Part shown: positions 44,780 to 53,647 of the stretch, in pieces
How the letters are laid out: each line of letters starts with the position of its first letter
Numbering within the stretch: position 1 is the first letter of the stretch
Assembly (NCBI GenBank): GCA_900542765.1
Contig: UQOX01000013.1
Coordinates: 1-64,000, forward strand
Origin: an uncultured Porphyromonadaceae bacterium
Lineage (GTDB): Bacteria; Bacteroidota; Bacteroidia; Bacteroidales; UBA11471
Reading direction: 5' to 3'
Length of the DNA: 64,000 nucleotides
The notes under the pieces: model-generated
What the model was told of the DNA's origin: nothing
What the model saw: only the letters and a program-made list of their open reading frames with translations
The model's database searches: none
Position numbers and translations under genes: made by a program

Positions 44780-47560
44780 ATGACCGACAAACGCCTCTTC
44801 CTGCTCGACGCCTACGCCCTCATCTACCGAGCCTATTACGGACTGATCAAAAATCCGCGCATCAACTCCAAAGGAGTAAACACCTCGGCCATCTTCGGGT
44901 TTGTCAACACCCTCGAAGAGGTGCTCCGCAAAGAAAATCCCACCCACATCGCCGTGGGGTTCGACCCGGCCGGTCCCACCTTCCGGCACGAAGCCTTCGA
45001 ACAGTACAAGGCCCAACGCGAAGAGACGCCCGAGGTAATCCGACAGTCGGTACCCGTCATCAAGGAAATCATTCGCGCCTACAACATTCCGCTCATCGAG
45101 GTTACCGGCTATGAGGCCGACGACGTGATAGGCACGCTCGCCAAAGAGGCCGAGAAAGCCGGCTTCGACACCTACATGATGACCCCCGACAAGGACTACG
45201 GCCAACTGGTCTCGCCGCACATCTTCATATACAAGCCGCTCTTCGGGGGCAACTTCGAGGTGCGGGGTGTCGAAGAGGTCACGGCCAAGTACGGCATCGA
45301 ACGCCCCGAACAGGTCATCGACATCTTGGGACTCATGGGCGACGCCTCGGACAACATTCCCGGCTGCCCGGGCATCGGTGAGAAGACGGCCATGAAGCTG
45401 GTGCAGGAATTCGGGAGCATCGAAAACCTCCTCGCCGGCACCGAGAAACTCAAAGGCGCCACCAAGACAAAAATCGAAAGTCACACCGAGGAGATAAAAT
45501 TCTCGAAATTCCTTGCCACGATAAAAACCGACGTGCCGGTGACGTTCGACGAAGAGGCCCTGCGCCGTTCACCCGTCGACGAAGAAGCCTTGCGCAAGAT
45601 TTTTGAAGAACTCGAATTCCGGAACCTCGCCGAACGAATCCTCGGCAAGAACACCCCTACCTCTCCGGCGGCCGAAAGCGCGCCCGTTCAAGGCTCGCTC
45701 TTTGATTTATTTGCGACCGAAGGGACGAGCGAAGAAAAATATTCAACTCTCCGCGACGTAAACAGCACCACACACACCTATCAACTATTTAATAAAGAAG
45801 AAGATATGTTTCGATTGGCCCATACACTCGAAACATGTCAGAAATTTGCGTTCGACACCGAGACGACCGGCATCGAGCCCATGACGGCAGAATTGGTGGG
45901 CATGTCGTTTGCCATCGACGAGGGAGAAGCCTATTATGTGCCTGTCCCGGCCGAAAAAGCCGCCGCCGAGCGAATTGTGAATATATTTAAAAAAGCGTTG
46001 GAAAATCCTGCATCGCAAAAAATCGGCCAGAACATCAAGTACGACTACATCATGATGCGGCGATACGGCGTGCGACCCGCCGGAGCGTTTTTCGACACGA
46101 TGGTGGCCCACTACCTCCTGCAACCCGAGCAGCGACACAACATGGATTATCTCGCCGAGATATACCTCGGCTACAAGACCATTCACATCGAAGAGCTCAT
46201 CGGCCCCAAGGGGAAAGGGCAACGCTCGATGCGCGACGTCGCTCCCGAGCAGGTGTGCCCCTACGCCGCCGAAGATGCCGACATCACCCTGCAACTGAAA
46301 AACCGCCTCGAAGCCGAGTTGGCTCGTGAAGGCATGGAACCGCTCTTCTACGACATCGAGATGCCGCTGGTGCGGGTATTGGCCGAAATGGAGATATGCG
46401 GGGTGCGCATCGACACCGAAGCCCTGCGCCGCTCGTCGGCCGACCTCGGCAAGCGGCTCGCCGCCATCGAACAGGAAATCTACGAGCTGGCCGGCACGCC
46501 TTTCAACATCAGTTCGGCACGGCAGGTGGGCGAGATACTCTTCGAGCGTCTCAAAATCGACGAGAAGGCGCGCAAGACCAAGACCGGACAATACTCCACC
46601 ACCGAAGAGGTGCTCGAAAAACTGCGCTACCGCCACCCCGTCGTCGACAAGATACTCACCTACCGCGGTCTGCGCAAGTTGCTGAGCACCTACATCGACG
46701 CCCTGCCCGAGCTCATCAACCCAGCCACGGGCAAGATACACACTTCGTTCAACCAGACGGTCACCGCCACGGGACGTCTCAGTTCGAGCAACCCCAACCT
46801 GCAAAACATTCCCATTCGCGACGACGAAGGGCGCGAGATACGCCGCGCCTTTATCCCCGAAGAGGGAGCCCTCTTCTTCTCGGCCGACTACTCGCAAATC
46901 GAGCTGCGCATCATGGCCCACCTCAGCGGCGACCCGGCCATGACCGAAGCCTTCGTCTCGGGCCACGACATTCACGCCGCCACCGCCGCCAAAATCTACA
47001 AAGTGGGCATCGACGAGGTGACCAAAGAGATGCGGCGCAAGGCCAAGACGGCCAACTTCGGCATCATCTACGGCATCTCCACCTTCGGGCTGGCCGAGCG
47101 GCTCAACATTCCCCGTAGCGAGGCCAAACAACTCATCGACGGCTATTTCGAGACTTTCCCGCGCGTGAAACAATATATGGAGCAAAGTATCGAAGTGGCC
47201 CGCGAAAAAGGCTATGTCGAGACCCTCAACGGCCGCAAACGCATGTTGCCCGACATCAACTCCCACAACAGCGTCGTGCGCGGATATGCCGAGCGCAACG
47301 CCATCAACGCCCCCATACAGGGCAGCGCCGCCGACATCATAAAGATAGCCATGGTGCGCATCTTCGACCGCTTCGAGCGCGAAGGGTTGCAGGCCAAGAT
47401 GATTCTGCAAGTGCACGACGAACTCAACTTTACCGTGCCCCTGAGCGAAATCGACACCGTGTCGCGCATCGTCAAGGAGGAGATGGAACGGGCCGCCACC
47501 CTGCGCGTACCGCTCATCGCCGATACCGGTACCGGCAGCAACTGGCTCGAAGCACATTGA
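44780..47560 (+). CDS. polA: DNA polymerase I
   Basis: A 926-residue PolA for Okazaki-fragment maturation and repair synthesis. The 5'-3' exonuclease covers about 1-290 (LLDAYALIYRAYYG, GYEADDVIGTLA). The 3'-5' proofreading domain is intact: FAFDTETTGIEP (Exo I), IGQNIKYDYIMM (Exo II), YAAEDADIT (Exo III). The polymerase has motif A (DYSQIELRIMAHLSGD), motif B (RRKAKTANFGIIYGIS) and motif C (QVHDELNF). The ATG at 44780 is used; a TTG 39 nt earlier is less likely. A 20-bp terminator follows. Confidence 0.97.
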   Translation: MTDKRLFLLDAYALIYRAYYGLIKNPRINSKGVNTSAIFGFVNTLEEVLRKENPTHIAVGFDPAGPTFRHEAFEQYKAQREETPEVIRQSVPVIKEIIRAYNIPLIEVTGYEADDVIGTLAKEAEKAGFDTYMMTPDKDYGQLVSPHIFIYKPLFGGNFEVRGVEEVTAKYGIERPEQVIDILGLMGDASDNIPGCPGIGEKTAMKLVQEFGSIENLLAGTEKLKGATKTKIESHTEEIKFSKFLATIKTDVPVTFDEEALRRSPVDEEALRKIFEELEFRNLAERILGKNTPTSPAAESAPVQGSLFDLFATEGTSEEKYSTLRDVNSTTHTYQLFNKEEDMFRLAHTLETCQKFAFDTETTGIEPMTAELVGMSFAIDEGEAYYVPVPAEKAAAERIVNIFKKALENPASQKIGQNIKYDYIMMRRYGVRPAGAFFDTMVAHYLLQPEQRHNMDYLAEIYLGYKTIHIEELIGPKGKGQRSMRDVAPEQVCPYAAEDADITLQLKNRLEAELAREGMEPLFYDIEMPLVRVLAEMEICGVRIDTEALRRSSADLGKRLAAIEQEIYELAGTPFNISSARQVGEILFERLKIDEKARKTKTGQYSTTEEVLEKLRYRHPVVDKILTYRGLRKLLSTYIDALPELINPATGKIHTSFNQTVTATGRLSSSNPNLQNIPIRDDEGREIRRAFIPEEGALFFSADYSQIELRIMAHLSGDPAMTEAFVSGHDIHAATAAKIYKVGIDEVTKEMRRKAKTANFGIIYGISTFGLAERLNIPRSEAKQLIDGYFETFPRVKQYMEQSIEVAREKGYVETLNGRKRMLPDINSHNSVVRGYAERNAINAPIQGSAADIIKIAMVRIFDRFEREGLQAKMILQVHDELNFTVPLSEIDTVSRIVKEEMERAATLRVPLIADTGTGSNWLEAH

Positions 47561-47633
47561 GCGCCCTCTCCCGCCCGGTTCTCACCCGACCTGTGCCAAG
47601 ACAGCACCGGTCGCCCGTTCCCGACAAAGCTTC

Positions 47634-47685
47634 AAAGACTCGAATCCCCGACCTGCACGGTCGGGGATTCGAGTCTTTTTTTCCA
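47634..47685 (+). terminator. Terminator of polA
   Basis: A perfect 20-bp stem (47634-47653 with 47659-47678) with a 5-nt loop, continued by a T tract. Convergent with the channel gene, for which it may also serve. Confidence 0.92.
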
Positions 47686-47709
47686 AGAAAAGAGGGTTGT
47701 GCGCACCCG

Positions 47710-49038
47710 TCACGACAGGGGCGGGACGGCTTTGCCGGCGCTAATCTCGGCCTGCAACAGGTAGTCATAACCCGAGGCGTTCTGGTAGATGCGGAGGCCG
47801 AACCACCCGGCCGCAACGAGGATATGCTCCACCATCTCGCTCTGCACCGACTCGAAAGCCACCCACTCGGTAACGGTCGTGAAACAGTAAATTTCGAAGG
47901 GAACGCCGTTGGCGGTAGGTTCGAGCAGCCGAGCCATGATTTCGAACGAGGGCGCCACCGTGGGGCAATGCAGGAGGTACATATTGACATAGGCCCGGAA
48001 AAGTCCCAGATTGGTATCGATGGTGCCGTTGGCGAGCCCCTCGGCGTTGTTGGTATTCTCGACGCGGGCGGCATCGCGCTGGCGCCGCTTGGCCGCGATA
48101 TACTCCTTCATATAAGGCAAGGCGCTCCAAGTGTCGAGTTGCGCCTCGGTACAGGCCGACACCGAATCGTTCTCGATGAGAAACTCCCGCTTGATGCGCC
48201 GGCCGCCGCTCTCGGTCATCGCGCGCCAGTTCTGCATCGTCGAGGAGACCAGCGTATGGGGCGGCAAGGAGACGAGGGTGTGGTCGAAGTTGCGCACCTT
48301 CACCGTGTCGAGCGTGATGTCCTCGACAACGCCATTGACCATGCCGCCGGGCAGCACAATCCAGTCACCCCGGCGCACGAGGTCGTTCTCGGCCAGTTGT
48401 ATGCCGGCCACGAAACCGAGAATGGCGTCCTTGAAAACCAACATCAGCACCGCGGCAAAAGCTCCCAGCCCGGTCACCAGCTTCATAGGCGAAATTCCGG
48501 CAAAGACAGCCACGGCCAAAATAGCCGATACACCGAGAAGCACACCTTTGATGAGTTGCACAAGCCCTTTGAGCGGGCGGTCGCGCCACTCGTCGCGCCG
48601 GGAGAGCAGGTGCCACACCGTATCGGTCAGCCGGTTGAGGTAGATACATAAGGCCACGATGAATACCACCCCGCAGAGACGGCCTATCCAATCGATAAGA
48701 TGAGGAGCGTCCTGGTAGACCCACGGCAGGAAGGCAATGACAATGAGCGGCGGGAAGATATAGGCCACACCCGAGAAAAGACGGCGCTTTATCAATGTTT
48801 TCAGCACCTCATTTCCGGTGTGACCGGCCCAACGCAGGAATATGCGGTGGAGCACCACACGCAGCAACCATGCAGCAAGAATGGAAAAGAGCACGATGAG
48901 GAAGAGGTAGATAAGGCTCTCCCAGCGCTCCACTCCGTCGGCATTCAGGCCGAGATTCTTCAAAAACTCCTTGATGGCGCGCAACAGCGGCTCGGCCACG
49001 CGGCGCGACTTGTCTTCTACATACTCCAAATTTTCCAT
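47710..49038 (-). CDS. MscS-family mechanosensitive ion channel (YbdG-like)
   Basis: A 442-residue inner-membrane channel relieving osmotic pressure. Four or five hydrophobic helices lie between about 40 and 210; the pore-lining helix and following beta domain are FAAVLMLVFKDAILGFVAGIQLAENDLVRRGDWIVL, shown here as one family block. The soluble part carries VEDITLDTVKVRNFDHTLVSLPPHTLVSS, characteristic of the YbdG/MscM branch, and the C-terminal domain is complete. It is transcribed leftward, convergent with polA. Confidence 0.9.
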   Translation of the reverse strand: MENLEYVEDKSRRVAEPLLRAIKEFLKNLGLNADGVERWESLIYLFLIVLFSILAAWLLRVVLHRIFLRWAGHTGNEVLKTLIKRRLFSGVAYIFPPLIVIAFLPWVYQDAPHLIDWIGRLCGVVFIVALCIYLNRLTDTVWHLLSRRDEWRDRPLKGLVQLIKGVLLGVSAILAVAVFAGISPMKLVTGLGAFAAVLMLVFKDAILGFVAGIQLAENDLVRRGDWIVLPGGMVNGVVEDITLDTVKVRNFDHTLVSLPPHTLVSSTMQNWRAMTESGGRRIKREFLIENDSVSACTEAQLDTWSALPYMKEYIAAKRRQRDAARVENTNNAEGLANGTIDTNLGLFRAYVNMYLLHCPTVAPSFEIMARLLEPTANGVPFEIYCFTTVTEWVAFESVQSEMVEHILVAAGWFGLRIYQNASGYDYLLQAEISAGKAVPPLS

Positions 49039-49522
49039 ACGCTCACAATCCTTGTCTCTCTCTCCGACGGCGTGCCGGGGCGCACAAGCCGACGGGAGGA
49101 GGGGGTGAAGAATTCTTCCGGTTCGGGAACTCTACGATATAACAATTTCAGTTTGCTAAAAATCAGAAATATAGCCATACTACCGTTAAATCCATGCAAA
49201 CGAAGCGACACGGCAACAGCTGTGGACTATATTCTGAAAAGCTAAAAATACGGAGATTTATCGTATAACCATGCCACTTCGACAAAGAAATTGCACAACG
49301 ACGAAGGAAATATGCGAAAAACGGCCATATAATTCATTCACGAGGAGCCTGCCGACGCCTTTTCGCGGCCACACCGGCCATAGACGGCCGGTGCCGACAC
49401 ATGAAACAGGGACAGGCATTTCCCGCGCCGGAAGATTTGGAGCGCGGAAAGAGGAAGAATATAAGATAGTTTGCTGTTTTTTTTGTACTTTTGCGGGCAG
49501 AAAACAAAAAATCCGAAACAGA
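49039..49522. other. Divergent intergenic region between the channel gene and ychF
   Basis: These 484 bp contain no convincing gene. An 8-bp inverted repeat CACCGGCC/GGCCGGTG (49372-49379 and 49386-49393) and the ychF -7 box (49486-49493) are the only marked features. An open frame continuing upstream from ychF into this region begins before the promoter and is not conserved-looking. Confidence 0.5.
49486..49493 (+). promoter_or_regulatory. Candidate -7 box of ychF
   Basis: TACTTTTG, 29 nt before the ATG at 49523. The -33 box is unclear. Confidence 0.45.
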
Positions 49523-50626
49523 ATGGCATTACAATGCGGCATCGTCGGCCTGCCCAATGTGGGCAAATCGACTCTTTTCAACTGTTTGTCCAACGCCAAA
49601 GCGCAATCGGCAAACTTCCCTTTCTGCACCATCGAACCCAACGTGGGCGTCATCACCGTACCCGACGCCCGTCTCAATAAACTGGCCGAGCTGGTACACC
49701 CCCAGCGCATCGTACCCACCACGGTCGAAATCGTCGACATCGCCGGACTGGTCAAAGGCGCCAGCCAAGGCGAAGGTCTCGGGAACAAATTCCTCGCCAA
49801 CATACGCGAAACCGATGCCATACTGCATGTGCTTCGCTGCTTCGACGACGACAACATCACCCACGTCGACGGTTCGGTCGACCCCGTCAGAGACAAGGAA
49901 ATCATCGACTACGAGCTGCAACTCAAAGACCTCGAAACCATCGAAAGCCGCATCAGCCGCGTGCAAAAACAGGCACAGACCGGCGGCGACAAGAACGCCA
50001 AGCTCGCCTACGAAGTACTGAGCCGCTATAAAGAGGCTCTCGAACAAGGCAAAGCCGCCCGCACGGTGACCTTCGAGACCAAAGACGAGCAACGCATCGC
50101 CCACGACCTCTTCCTGCTCACCAACAAACCGGTGATGTATGTGTGCAACGTCGACGAAGCCAGCGCCGTAAACGGCAATGCCTATGTCGAGCGGGTGCGC
50201 GAAGCGGTGAAAGGCGAAAATGCCGAAATCCTCGTCGTGGCCGCCAAGATAGAGTCGGAAATCGCCGAGTTTGAGACCTATGAGGAGCGGCAGATGTTCC
50301 TCAACGAGATAGGGCTCGAAGAGTCGGGCGTGTCCCGCCTCATACGGGCCGCCTACAAGCTGCTCAACCTCGAAACCTACTTCACCGCCGGTGAGCCCGA
50401 AGTGCGGGCCTGGACCTACCTCAAAGGCAGCAAGGCACCCCAGTGCGCCGGCATCATTCACAGCGACTTCGAGAAAGGATTCATTCGCGCAGAGGTCATC
50501 AAGTACGACGACTACATCGCCCTCGGTTCCGAAGCCGCCTGCCGCGAAGCCGGCAAAATCAATGTCGAAGGCAAAGACTACGTCGTACAGGACGGCGACA
50601 TCATGCACTTCCGCTTCAACGTATAA
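49523..50626 (+). CDS. ychF: Redox-regulated ATPase YchF (OLA1-type)
   Basis: A 367-residue Obg-family P-loop protein that prefers ATP. G1 is GLPNVGKST (9-17), G3 is DIAGLVKGASQGEGLGN, and the family-specific NKP(V) in LLTNKPVMYVCNVDE replaces the guanine-specific NKxD, in line with ATP use. A coiled-coil region and a C-terminal TGS domain (AWTYLKGSKAPQCAGIIHSDFEKGFIRAEV) follow. It binds ribosomes and affects translation and stress. The LOG gene starts 18 nt later. Confidence 0.96.
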   Translation: MALQCGIVGLPNVGKSTLFNCLSNAKAQSANFPFCTIEPNVGVITVPDARLNKLAELVHPQRIVPTTVEIVDIAGLVKGASQGEGLGNKFLANIRETDAILHVLRCFDDDNITHVDGSVDPVRDKEIIDYELQLKDLETIESRISRVQKQAQTGGDKNAKLAYEVLSRYKEALEQGKAARTVTFETKDEQRIAHDLFLLTNKPVMYVCNVDEASAVNGNAYVERVREAVKGENAEILVVAAKIESEIAEFETYEERQMFLNEIGLEESGVSRLIRAAYKLLNLETYFTAGEPEVRAWTYLKGSKAPQCAGIIHSDFEKGFIRAEVIKYDDYIALGSEAACREAGKINVEGKDYVVQDGDIMHFRFNV

Positions 50627-50644
50627 AACCCACCGTCATTCCCC

Positions 50645-51232
50645 ATGAGAACGATACGCTCGGTCTGTGTCTACTGCGCTTCAAGTTCCCGGGTTGCCCC
50701 CGTCTACTTCGAGGCCGCACAAGCCCTGGGGCGACTGCTCGCCCGGGAGGAGATACGCTGCATCTACGGGGCCGGCGGACAAGGACTCATGGGCGCATTG
50801 GCCGATGCCGTGATGCAAGAGGGAGGCGAAATCACGGGAGTCATTCCGCAATTCATGTACGACAACGGGTGGAACCACCCCCGCCTCGAAAAGCTCGTAA
50901 TCACCCCCGACATACACAGCCGCAAACAACGCATGGCCGACCTCTCCGATGCCGTCATCGCCCTGCCCGGCGGCTGCGGCACGCTCGAAGAGTTGCTCGA
51001 AATCATCACCTGGAAACAACTGGGACTCTACCTCCACCCCATCGTCATACTCAACATCGACGGCTACTACGACCCCTTGCTGCAAATGCTCGACCGGGCC
51101 ACCGAGCAGCATTTCATGCGCACCGAACACACCGCCATGTGGCAGGCCGCCGGCTCACCCGGAGAGGCGATAAAAGCGCTCTACACCGCCCCGGAATGGG
51201 ACCGGACATTGTGTAAACTGGCTGTCATATAG
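50645..51232 (+). CDS. LOG-family nucleotide 5'-monophosphate phosphoribohydrolase
   Basis: A 195-residue Rossmann-fold protein of the TIGR00730/LOG family, which cleaves nucleoside 5'-monophosphates, in plants cytokinin ribotides, to the free base and ribose 5-phosphate. The catalytic PGGCGTLEELLEIITW motif is near residues 102-117, with YGAGGQGLMGALADA earlier and SRKQRMADLSDA between. Its bacterial role is unsettled. It is followed 5 nt later by the DUF4271 gene. Confidence 0.92.
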   Translation: MRTIRSVCVYCASSSRVAPVYFEAAQALGRLLAREEIRCIYGAGGQGLMGALADAVMQEGGEITGVIPQFMYDNGWNHPRLEKLVITPDIHSRKQRMADLSDAVIALPGGCGTLEELLEIITWKQLGLYLHPIVILNIDGYYDPLLQMLDRATEQHFMRTEHTAMWQAAGSPGEAIKALYTAPEWDRTLCKLAVI

Positions 51233-51237
51233 CTGCC

Positions 51238-52347
51238 ATGCCTGTTAGCGTAACCACATATGGCCCCTACGTCGAGATGCCCGACAGCATCTCATCTCGC
51301 CCCGTGGCCATGACGTCCCGCGACAGCCTCGACACGACACCAACACGCACAGACACCGTCGCTTCCCCGCCTGCCGACACGCTGACCGGCACCGGAACCC
51401 CGGCCGGCAGCACCCCGCCCGCAGCAGCGACACAACCCCTTCCCGTCGGCGACAACCCGTCGGCACAGGCCGCCACGCCCCTGCCCACAGACACCGCCGA
51501 CACCACTACCACAAGCTCCCAGCCCCTTACACAAGCCGGAGGCGACACCACGCCGCCCCTCGTCGCTCCCCTGCCCGCCGACACGACACAGACCGTCCTC
51601 GATACCGTAGGAACGGTCGCCGACACGGTCACCGGCCAAGAATATATTCCCACAATACCCCTCAGAGAAGGTCTGCCGGGTCGGGAACGCACCGGGAACG
51701 CGCCACTTCACGACGACACGTTCTTTGCCCTGCTCCTGGCCGGACTGGTGGTCTTCCTCCTTTTTATCCGGCACCGTAAAAGAATCCTTTCCTGGCAGCC
51801 CGACGGAAAAACCGAACATTACCGCGACAGCAACCGCAGCAAACACCTACTCGGCATCAACGCCCATCTGCGGAATCTGTTCCTGGCCTACACCTTTCTT
51901 GTCGAGGGGGCATTGGGCGCCATCGCCCTCTTTGTCGTGGGGCAGCCCCTCCCCCTCTCGGGCGGTTATGCCGTCAATACCCTGCTGCTGGCTTTGCCGG
52001 CAGCCCTCTATTTCCTCCTCCAACAAGGTATCTTCGTGCTATTGGCGGCAACCTTCTCGTCCGATGCCCGGGGACGGGAGTGGTGCGACACCCACCTTAT
52101 CATCAACCTCTTATTGGGCATCGGCCTCTTTCCCTTTGCCTTCGTGGCCACCTACCTGCCCGAAGCGGCACAAATGTGTCTCATCTGTGCAATAATTCTC
52201 TATTTGCTTACCCGCATACTCTTTATAATCAAAGGCGTAAAACTTTTTTTGCGCGATTTTCGATGTTTGCTCTACTTTATTTTGTATCTTTGCGCCCTTG
52301 AAATAGCACCCCTTCTCCTCGTAGGTAAAAGTTGGGGAATTTTATAA
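51238..52347 (+). CDS. DUF4271 membrane protein with Thr/Pro/Asp-rich N-terminal region
   Basis: A 369-residue protein. The C-terminal part (about 155-369) has six or so hydrophobic helices and matches DUF4271, a Bacteroidetes membrane family of unknown function that is regularly found next to hemD. The first 130 residues are low-complexity, dominated by Thr, Pro, Ala and Asp with recurring PADT, PTDT and VADT units. Starts at 51277 or 51310 would trim part of this region. Its last 60 bp contain a TATCTTTG box (52285-52292) that could drive hemD. Confidence 0.8.
   Translation: MPVSVTTYGPYVEMPDSISSRPVAMTSRDSLDTTPTRTDTVASPPADTLTGTGTPAGSTPPAAATQPLPVGDNPSAQAATPLPTDTADTTTTSSQPLTQAGGDTTPPLVAPLPADTTQTVLDTVGTVADTVTGQEYIPTIPLREGLPGRERTGNAPLHDDTFFALLLAGLVVFLLFIRHRKRILSWQPDGKTEHYRDSNRSKHLLGINAHLRNLFLAYTFLVEGALGAIALFVVGQPLPLSGGYAVNTLLLALPAALYFLLQQGIFVLLAATFSSDARGREWCDTHLIINLLLGIGLFPFAFVATYLPEAAQMCLICAIILYLLTRILFIIKGVKLFLRDFRCLLYFILYLCALEIAPLLLVGKSWGIL
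52285..52292 (+). promoter_or_regulatory. Candidate -7 box of hemD inside the DUF4271 gene
   Basis: TATCTTTG near the 3' end of the preceding gene, 88 nt before the hemD start. The only nearby TTTG (52266-52269) is too close (15 bp). Confidence 0.35.
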
Positions 52348-52380
52348 GCAATTTATTATTAACCAATAAATCATATTACT

Positions 52381-53133
52381 TTGAAAATCAAGAAGATACT
52401 GGTTTCACAACCCCAGCCGTCAGAGAAATCTCCCTATTTCGACATCGCCGAGAAATACGGGGTAAACATTGTCTTCCGTCCTTTTATCAAAGTAGAAGGT
52501 CTGTCGTCAAAAGAATTCCGTCAACAAAAAATATCATTGCCCGAGTACACCGCCGTCATCTTCACCGCCCGCACGGCCATCGACCACTTCTTCACCCTGT
52601 GCGAAAGCCTGCGGGTCACCATACCCGAAACGATGAAATATTTCTGTACGACCGAGGCCATCGCCCTCTATCTGCAAAAATACACCGTGTACCGCAAGCG
52701 GAAAATATTCTTCGGCAACACGGGGAAACTCGACGATCTCATACCGGCGCTCAACAAGCACAACGGCGAGAAATTCCTGTTGCCCGTCTCCGACGTGAAC
52801 AACGGCGAATACCCGTTGCTCGACATGCATAAAATCAACTACACCAAAGCCGTCATGTACCGCACGGTAAGCAACGACTTCGGCCCCGACGAGCCGTTCG
52901 ACTACGACATGCTCATCTTTTTCAGCCCCGCCGGCATACAGTCGCTGCTGAAAAACTTCCCCAATTTCGAGCAGGGCGACATCAAAATCGGCACCTTCGG
53001 CCCCACCACCGCCAAGGCCGTGAAAGAAGCCGGCTTGCGCCTCGACTGCGAAGCGCCCCGTCCCGAAGCACCGTCGATGACCGCAGCACTCGACCTCTTC
53101 CTCAAAGAACAAAGCAAGGCAGCCAAGAAATAG
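52381..53133 (+). CDS. hemD: Uroporphyrinogen-III synthase
   Basis: A 250-residue HemD-type protein, which cyclises hydroxymethylbilane with inversion of ring D. The N-terminal strand KIKKILVSQPQPSEKSPYFDIAEKYG, the SPAGIQSLLKNFP segment near residue 178 and GTFGPTTAKAVKEAGLRLDCEAPRPEAPSM near 200-230 are typical of the Bacteroidetes form. The start must be non-ATG: the previous in-frame stop is at 52366 and the first usable codon is TTG at 52381. Other heme genes are absent from the window. Confidence 0.88.
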   Translation: MKIKKILVSQPQPSEKSPYFDIAEKYGVNIVFRPFIKVEGLSSKEFRQQKISLPEYTAVIFTARTAIDHFFTLCESLRVTIPETMKYFCTTEAIALYLQKYTVYRKRKIFFGNTGKLDDLIPALNKHNGEKFLLPVSDVNNGEYPLLDMHKINYTKAVMYRTVSNDFGPDEPFDYDMLIFFSPAGIQSLLKNFPNFEQGDIKIGTFGPTTAKAVKEAGLRLDCEAPRPEAPSMTAALDLFLKEQSKAAKK

Positions 53134-53156
53134 GATTTGCCACACAAACCACGCTC

Positions 53157-53204
53157 GCACCTTGCCACAAAAGTCCATACAAGAGGAACCTTGTGGCAAG
53201 GTGC
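53157..53204. repeat. Inverted repeat between hemD and rnpA
   Basis: A perfect 14-bp inverted repeat (53157-53170 with 53191-53204) encloses a 20-nt loop. It begins 23 nt after the hemD stop and ends 22 nt before the chosen rnpA ATG. It lacks a T tract directly after the stem, so it may be a processing or regulatory hairpin rather than a terminator. Confidence 0.7.
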
Positions 53205-53226
53205 ACGTTTAAAAAAACAACCCACC

Positions 53227-53637
53227 ATGCGCGACAACCGACTCACACGCGACGAACGCCTGCGGGGAGAAATACGGGTAAACAACCTCTTTCTCTCCGG
53301 CGAATCGTTTATCGCCTACCCCTACCGCGTCGTCTACACCGTGAGCGAAGCCGCACGTCCCGCCCCGACAGCCCTGCTGGTGAGTATCCCCAAGAAACGA
53401 TTCAAACGCGCCGTCAAGCGCAACCGGCTGCGCCGCTGCACCAAAGAAGCCTTCCGCCTCAACAAGACGATTCTCAACACCCCGTTGCTGGCCGCCGGGA
53501 AAAGCATCGACATGGCCCTCATCTACCTCGACAAGGAGATGCAACCCTATGCCCTGCTCGAAAAGCGCATGAAGGAGTTGCTGCAAAAGCTGGCCGCCCG
53601 AATCGTCCCGGCCACCGAGGAAACCACAAACGACTAA
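53227..53637 (+). CDS. rnpA: Ribonuclease P protein component
   Basis: A 136-residue RnpA, the protein cofactor that helps RNase P RNA remove tRNA 5' leaders. The helix-turn [20 protein letters not shown], and above all the basic RNR-type motif [25 protein letters not shown] near residues 58-80 (given here by its core KRNRLRR), identify it. The ATG at 53227 is chosen because the upstream in-frame region (from 53137) is filled by the inverted repeat. yidD-tatD starts 10 nt after the stop. Confidence 0.92.
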   Translation: MRDNRLTRDERLRGEIRVNNLFLSGESFIAYPYRVVYTVSEAARPAPTALLVSIPKKRFKRAVKRNRLRRCTKEAFRLNKTILNTPLLAAGKSIDMALIYLDKEMQPYALLEKRMKELLQKLAARIVPATEETTND

Positions 53638-53647
53638 CCTCCCGACC

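Noticed and set aside
49271..49522. Upstream in-frame extension of ychF (84 extra codons).
   Set aside because: YchF proteins start at MALQCGIVGLPNVGKS or similar, and the extension crosses the -7 box at 49486-49493.
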